Below are positions 58,995-64,000 of a stretch of DNA of 64,000 nt, piece after piece. Source of the DNA: Ophioderma brevispina (Eukaryota > Echinodermata > Ophiuroidea > Amphilepidida > Ophiodermatidae). The notes beneath the pieces were generated by a model that saw nothing but the letters and a program-made list of their open reading frames with translations, was not told the DNA's origin and searched no databases. The position numbers and the translations under genes are program-made. The stretch's first letter is position 1. The number at the start of each line of letters is the position of its first letter. Location: contig JAMKCH010056823.1 in the NCBI GenBank assembly GCA_023653785.1, forward strand, positions 186,001 through 250,000. Reading direction: 5' to 3'.

Positions 58995-59765
58995 ATGGTT
59001 ACACACCCGTTGATTTTCGTTACTGAACACCGATTCTGTAAATTGTACCAAAGGATAGCTTAGAGTGTCTCCTTTCCTGGGTACCAAAAAAGTACTAACA
59101 TCCCCATTTGACGTCACCATGACGTCATATGTTGAGGAAAAGCTACGAAAATACTGAAGATAGGGGTGGAAATTGAGATTTCGACAATTAGCGACTTTTC
59201 AAACACCCTATTAATAGCTCTAAAATGATGTTTATATAAAACTCGTCCATTTCCCATCAAGTAGAGTCAAAACCGCATGAAATCTGTTTTTTTCCTAAAC
59301 ATTTTTTGCCGAAAAATTGAATTTTCCACTGTGTGTGTCTAGGAATGGCAGTTTTGCTGACATGCGAAACTTTATGACGTCATTGTGACATTAAATGCTA
59401 GGCATGTTGGGTACTTATTTTGGTATCAATGGAAAGATGGGGGAATCATATCTATCTATTGCGTACCAAACATCAAGTGTCTGTGATTTGTTCCTGTGTT
59501 GTGTTAGCCATGTTGGTACTTCTCTTCCGGAGGGGGGGGGGTGGGTACCACCCCCCTCCCATCGATCACGTTGGGATCACCCTGTATCTTACTATACCCC
59601 GGTGGATGTTTGTTTTTGGATTAAAAGGAGCGGAACATTGCAATTGGACAATTACATTAAATAATTTGGCACCAAAAAAAAGGGGTTTTAGCAAGCCGGG
59701 GAAAGAAAAAAACCTGAAGGGGGGGGGGGTGGTAAACCACCCCCCCCCCCCCTTGCGGTAGGACG
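58995..59765 (+). mobile_element. GACGTC foldback family, copy B
   Basis: Matches copy A (42140-42815) in the same orientation: GATTTTCGTTACTGAACA, TGACGTCA, GTTTTGCTGACATGCGAA, TTTTGGTATCAATGGAAAGA and the downstream CTATACCCCGG...GGCACCAAAAA segment. It carries about 100 bp extra near 59470-59570, including a G/C homopolymer hairpin. It splits the minus-strand LINE remnant. Confidence 0.82.
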
Positions 59766-59867
59766 AAGGGTTAAAACTGATATAAATTTGGATGGCATTG
59801 CATAAATATGATAGAATAATTTATGCTTCTTTACGATTCTTCCGTATGGAAGGTATAGGTATAGTAA

Positions 59868-60330
59868 CTATATATGAAAACATTTAGGTCCAACAGTAGA
59901 ACCTTGTGGAAGTCCGTAGCACATGTTCTGTGAATATGAGTAGCGTGTATTCAACAAAACACCGTGTTTGTTCTATGTTCTTCCACAAAATATGATTGAA
60001 CCATCTAAAGCAGTTCGTGATCCATTCAAATTCTCTAATAGATTAAAGAGGATACTGTGATTAACAGTATCAAAAGCGGCACTTTAAATCTTAATAAAAA
60101 CTAGGAACACACCCTTCGGGTTATGGATCTTCATGCACATGATGTTGTTTTTTACCTTTAATAATGCGGTCTCTGTACTGCGAGCAGAACAATGCAATAT
60201 ACAGACAGAAAGTCCTCGCCCAGATTGTTGGTATTCATGTGGTTATTAATTTCATTCACCACATGTTTCTCAATCAGTTTAGATAGAAACTTGATGTTGG
60301 CTACAGGACGATAGTTTTTCAGCTCTTCAG
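59868..60330 (-). pseudogene. LINE (CR1/L2-like) reverse transcriptase core fragment
   Basis: Minus strand: LKNYRPVANIKFLSKLIEKH, NTNNLGEDFLSVY, AAFDTVNHSILFNLLENLN (first catalytic Asp region) and MCYGLPQGSTVGP follow in order with frame breaks. It is colinear with the C-terminal fragment at 58150-58990, so both are probably one LINE interrupted by copy B. Confidence 0.82.
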
Positions 60331-60342
60331 GGCTAGGGTTAA

Positions 60343-60650
60343 GTGACTTTACTGGTTCATGCTTTTGTGTCCACTAGATTAGACTGTAATAATTATCTGT
60401 TGTGTGGTCTCCCCTTCTATAATATTGCACCTTTACAACGTGTACAGAATTCAGCAGCGAGACTTGTTACTTTAACAAACCGACATGATCTCATTTCGCC
60501 TGTTACTATAAGCTACGAAATGGAATGGCTCCCAAGTACCTCGAGGAACTTATCTCGGATTATAATTCAAGTATTTTTCTAAGCTCATCGTCAAAAGGTC
60601 TTCTAGTGCTGGAACATGAAGTAAGACTATGTATGGGAACCGGGCTTTTG
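60343..60650 (+). pseudogene. LINE C-terminal fragment, opposite strand
   Basis: Plus strand: LVHAFVSTRLDCNNYLLCGL, NIAPLQRVQNSAARLVTLTN, then in another frame PKYLEELISDYN and SSSSKGLLV. This is the C-terminal part of a CR1/L2-like ORF. It starts 12 bp from the minus-strand RT fragment, so two LINE pieces are joined head to head. Confidence 0.82.
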
Positions 60651-60660
60651 CCATTGCAAA

Positions 60661-60866
60661 ACAAAGTTTTATAGTTGATGAGGGGGTCTTTGTTTTATAG
60701 TTGAGGGGTGGTCTTTGTTTTATAATTGAGGGGGTCTTTGTTTTATTGTTAGGCGGGTCTTTGTTGTATAGTTAAGGGGTCTTTGTTTTATAGTTGAAGG
60801 GGTCTTTGTTTTATAGTTGAGGGGTCTTGGGTCTTTGGTTTCGGGTCTTGGGTCTTTGTTTCATAG
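60661..60866. repeat. ~25-bp tandem array
   Basis: About eight degenerate copies of GGGGTCTTTGTTTTATAGTT. Confidence 0.9.
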
Positions 60867-60905
60867 TCACCCGTACACGGCGTGTGTGAACCACAGTGTC
60901 TATCC

Positions 60906-62110
60906 TACAGGGTGTCTCAGAAATAATTACACCCTAACTATTGGTGACCATAACTTCAAAAGTGAGTATCACATTTGATAAATTTAAAAAGAATCTTACA
61001 CCACAATTATTTTTCAATATTTTAATGTAAACCACACTCGATTCGGTTCAGTAGTTTTGAAGAAATAAGCGATAATGTAACACGTGTCAGTGGACACTTC
61101 CTTCCAAGTTTTGTAATAAGCGATTCAGACAGAACAGGCGAGAAATAATCAATACTTCTTTCATTTTCTTTTTCATTTTATTTTATAAATTGAAGAAATA
61201 TGAAGAAATGTCAGCGACATCTTCAGTCTTTTTGCCAAATTAATGTTAATACCATGGCTGTCGTAAATTCAGGCAAATTCCTTTTTCATTTAATTTAGAT
61301 TGCATATCATCAGGCAGCTTTCTAGAAAAGTTGTGCTTTGAAATTAATTTATTGAAAACGAAGTAAAGTTTGATATTCAACTAGGTTGTGCATTATAAAA
61401 ATCTAAAAACGGTTTCAACCACCAAATGTTCACCTTTTTGTGTTTGCTAAGAATTGATTCAGATGTGTAGATTTTCCGTTTTTATAAAATGCTTTCAAGA
61501 TTTGTATATCCAGCATGCCAACAAATGTAAAGTAAAATTAAATGTAAAAAAATGGTTCAGTTTATCCACCTGTTAAAGTATTGATTAAACTTCTCAATTC
61601 ATTCTATGCAGTGTCACCCCCTAGTTCAACTAACATATTTCACATTTTCTACAGATTTTATTGGTGTTTTTTCTAATAAAGATAATCATTCTTGTTATTT
61701 ACCATGTTTTGTTTTTCTTGTTGGATTTTTGTTATAATTGTCACAGTAATTTTTTATTACAGTAATAAAACGAACAAAATGGCATTGAACTCGCAAATAA
61801 TTTAAACAAGGCTGGTTCTTTGGGGAATGAAAAGAAGACAGCTTGAACAGATAACACGAGTAATCAGCGGTAGTTAACATCAAATCTGCATTATTGTGAG
61901 CAAACTTGGAAGGAAGTGTCCATTGACATGTGTTACATAATCGCTTATTTCTCTAAAACTACTGAACCAAATCGAGTTATGTTTACATTAAAATGTTACA
62001 AAGTAATTGTGGTTTAAGATTCTTTATAAATTTCTCAAATGTGATACTTACTTTTGAAGTTATGGTCGCCTATAGTTAGGGTGTAATTCTTTCTGAGACA
62101 CCCTCCTGTA
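60906..62110. mobile_element. 1.2-kb TA-flanked element with ~210-bp TIRs
   Basis: Ends TACAGGGTGTCTCAGAAATA and mirror TTTCTGAGACACCCTCCTGTA, with TA on both sides. The TIRs run to about 61120 and from about 61900, including ACTTCAAAAGTGAGTATCAC and its mirror, and GGACACTTCCTTCCAAG and its mirror. The 780-bp interior is AT-rich without a transposase (one 62-codon unrecognised ORF on the minus strand, 61695-61883). Nonautonomous mariner-superfamily element by its ends. Confidence 0.87.
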
Positions 62111-62340
62111 TACGAGCGATTACCGTGTATCTCAGCATATCAAGCAACGATTCGAGGAGGTGCATCTGCTAGTCACAATCCTGACTAATTATGATCGGTC
62201 TGTACCTGCGTGCTTGGGTAGTATGAGCCATAAAGCGAAGCCCAAAGGCGCAGGGCACCAGCGAAAGTGAACAGGAGCGATCACTGAAAAGGAAGCGATC
62301 ACTGAAACAGAAGCGACCACAGAAGAAGTGATACACTATA

Positions 62341-62515
62341 ATAAGCGAGTTCGATATTCAGGCACTGCTGTGCTACAATAAGCAACAACAATGTTCATAT
62401 CCCGATTGACCTCCGTGTCCCATCCCAGAATCCTTGAATTTTATTGTGCTGAGATGGGTCACGGAGGTCAATCGTATGAACAACAATAGTGCCTGAATTA
62501 TCGAACTCGCTTATT
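62341..62515. mobile_element. 175-bp hairpin element
   Basis: Left ATAAGCGAGTTCGATATTCA, GGCACT, GATTGACCTCCGTG is mirrored by CACGGAGGTCAATC, AGTGCC, AATTATCGAACTCGCTTAT. Upstream (62268-62325) is a short GAAGCGATCACTGAAA-type triple repeat. Confidence 0.8.
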
Positions 62516-63200
62516 GAGAAAAAAACACACCAGTGACACACACAAACGCGCGCGGTCGCGCACACCACGCACGAAATGTGATAACTCTTCAAACGCCCGT
62601 ATAAATTACCCGTCATCCTGAAGTTTAGGATTACCCCGAGGCATAACATTCGGTATTCTTAACATTTTTAATTACTCAAGTTCCCGTCATATCTTGTAGC
62701 TCATGTAGTTACCATTTTCTAAGAGGGAAACATCTTTTATTAATCCCGTATAACTTTCCGTATATTTTTAATCCCGTATAAATTTCCGTATATTTTTTTC
62801 TGCTCAAAATATACTCCCGTGTCATAACTCGTAGCTTCCGCCATACCAAAACCAAAGCGAAATAACATGACGTACTATGACGTCGTGTTATTAACCATTT
62901 TTGATCCTACTTTGTTTATGATGGAAAAGAGAAAATGGAATTCTCCTAGTGCTATATTGGGATCATGCAGGTGTTATTTACTAGATAAAGATTGTGCAAG
63001 AAATGAACGGAATTCCCCAAAATGCTAAATTTAGAAAATGAGTAAAATGTTTATGCTTTAAGATCAAGACAGATTGCAAAATTAGGTAGTTTCTCATGAT
63101 GTCATTAATGTAAGATGCTGCAATGCAGATGATGTCATTTATGTGAATTCCAATTTGTCAGTTTATGCATGATACCTTTTTTTAGGTATTAAGAAATACT
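62516..63200. other. Intergenic DNA, no gene seen
   Basis: A two-copy ~30-bp repeat (AATCCCGTATAA-TTTCCGTATA) at about 62742-62800; otherwise unrecognised. Confidence 0.45.
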
Positions 63201-63219
63201 AGTTGTGAAATGTTGTGTG

Positions 63220-63250
63220 TATAAAAGGAGAACTTTCCCAGAAGAGATTC
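63220..63250 (+). promoter_or_regulatory. TATA-type core promoter or LTR U3/R boundary
   Basis: TATAAAAGG at 63220 sits in an AT-rich upstream region, followed about 30 bp later by AGATTCGCCAGCC, a plausible start region. It could be a host promoter or an LTR. No paired LTR is inside the window. The plus-strand 101-codon ORF at 63467-63772 downstream has no known domain. Confidence 0.4.
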
Positions 63251-64000
63251 GCCAGCCAGTTGTTTAGTTGTGGATCTCTAGTATGGTTGAGAGAATGTAC
63301 TTCAGTACATAGTATCAGGATTAATTGATGTATACCACATGAGCTGCATGTGCAAGCTATTTATCCGCTGTCATCTTCGAGGCCAAAAGAGCTTCAGTGT
63401 TTGGAATCAAAAATAATTCCAGTTTATTGTCCTAAGAATGGACATTTTAGAACAGACGGACATTAGGTGGTGATACTTGGATGGTACTGCAGAATATTAA
63501 CGTCGTCGAGGGAAAACCCCTGTCGTCTTGAACTACAGGACAAAGTTATCTTCAGGACTGAGAAGATTCACATGGAATATACCCATGGATTTTATAAGAA
63601 CTGCATGTTGTCATTTTGGAGTCTTCGCTGTGAGGACATCACCGTTGAACTACAGCGCTTCTTTGTGGTTAAGTCGTCCCGTCTGGAAGAACTTTTGTGT
63701 AAGACAAAAATAATTGAGTGTAATATTACTGTAATTGTGTTTTGGACATACCAAATTCTTGAACCAATCTGATTAAAATAATTAAAACAGTGTTATTATA
63801 TAAATTTAGATCATTTGTGCACAAGGCTCGTTTATTAGTGTTTGAAGGGTATTTCTGACCTTTGACGTATTATTCTAAAAACGAAAAGCTATAAATAATA
63901 TTTTTAACATGACGAAGGTTATTTTTCTCAATTAATTTAGAAAAGGTCATTAACATTTAGGGCTGGGGTTTATTCCGCCAATTCCGCTTTGACAAAGAAC
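63251..64000. other. Possible 5' transcribed region; unassigned ORFs
   Basis: A plus-strand 101-codon frame (63467-63772) and an overlapping 61-codon frame are open. Neither shows a motif. The element or gene, if any, continues beyond 64000. Confidence 0.3.

Overview
The window looks like repeat-dominated nuclear DNA of an animal, most likely a marine invertebrate. It is AT-rich and packed with inverted-repeat (foldback) DNA elements, tRNA-derived SINEs, LINE, Penelope-like and Ty3/gypsy-chromovirus fragments, and long tandem arrays. These superfamilies do not fix the phylum. I recognise no intact cellular protein gene and no intact functional tRNA or rRNA gene. Neighbouring tandem copies differ by many single-base indels, and two C-rich blocks interrupt one array, so part of the variation may be long-read consensus error.

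Layout. 0-11 kb: AT-rich DNA with a SINE (5.35 kb), a small inverted-repeat element (5.84 kb), a 62-bp dyad-bearing tandem array (7.9-8.3 kb), dispersed repeats shared in inverted orientation between 3.1/6.6 kb and 9.5/9.9 kb, and a TTAA-flanked MITE (10.5 kb). 11.97-20.07 kb: about 5.4 copies of a 1.34-kb satellite, each with a G-rich block and a poly-C tract. 20-32 kb: foldback elements, several nested, including a 760-bp palindrome (22.5 kb), a TA-flanked foldback with a second hairpin inside one arm (25.9 kb), a 1.42-kb palindrome (28.25 kb) and a mariner-type nonautonomous element holding a second copy of the TTAA MITE (30.0-31.5 kb). 32.5-33 kb: a CTTATG-based array.

33.4-37.55 kb: a large imperfect inverted duplication. 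Both halves carry divergent fragments of the same degraded ORF and end in tandem 0.3-kb modules. 38-39.4 kb: a kilobase of (TAC)n interrupted by a dispersed element. 40.9-41.9 kb: a ~100-bp array with a CGCCCAATTGGGCG dyad. 42.1-42.8 kb: a repeat copied at 59.0-59.8 kb. 42.87-45.25 kb: an internally deleted chromovirus with two LTRs, primer-binding site, polypurine tract, integrase tail and chromodomain. 46-48.3 kb: microsatellites, two tRNA-Arg-like SINE copies and a broken Penelope-like element (RT plus GIY-YIG).

48.4-49.7 kb: four ~320-bp units, each with a tRNA-like sequence on the minus strand. 49.7-53.3 kb: five ~550-bp units that flip orientation at 52.56 kb; a stray fragment lies at 46.06 kb. 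53.6-60.7 kb: LINE fragments on both strands, Tc1/mariner remnants and a foldback element. One minus-strand LINE is split by the 59-kb repeat. 60.9-62.1 kb: a 1.2-kb TA-flanked element with ~210-bp terminal inverted repeats. 63.2 kb: a TATA-type promoter or LTR-like sequence. The window records layered transposition rather than a set of cooperating host genes.
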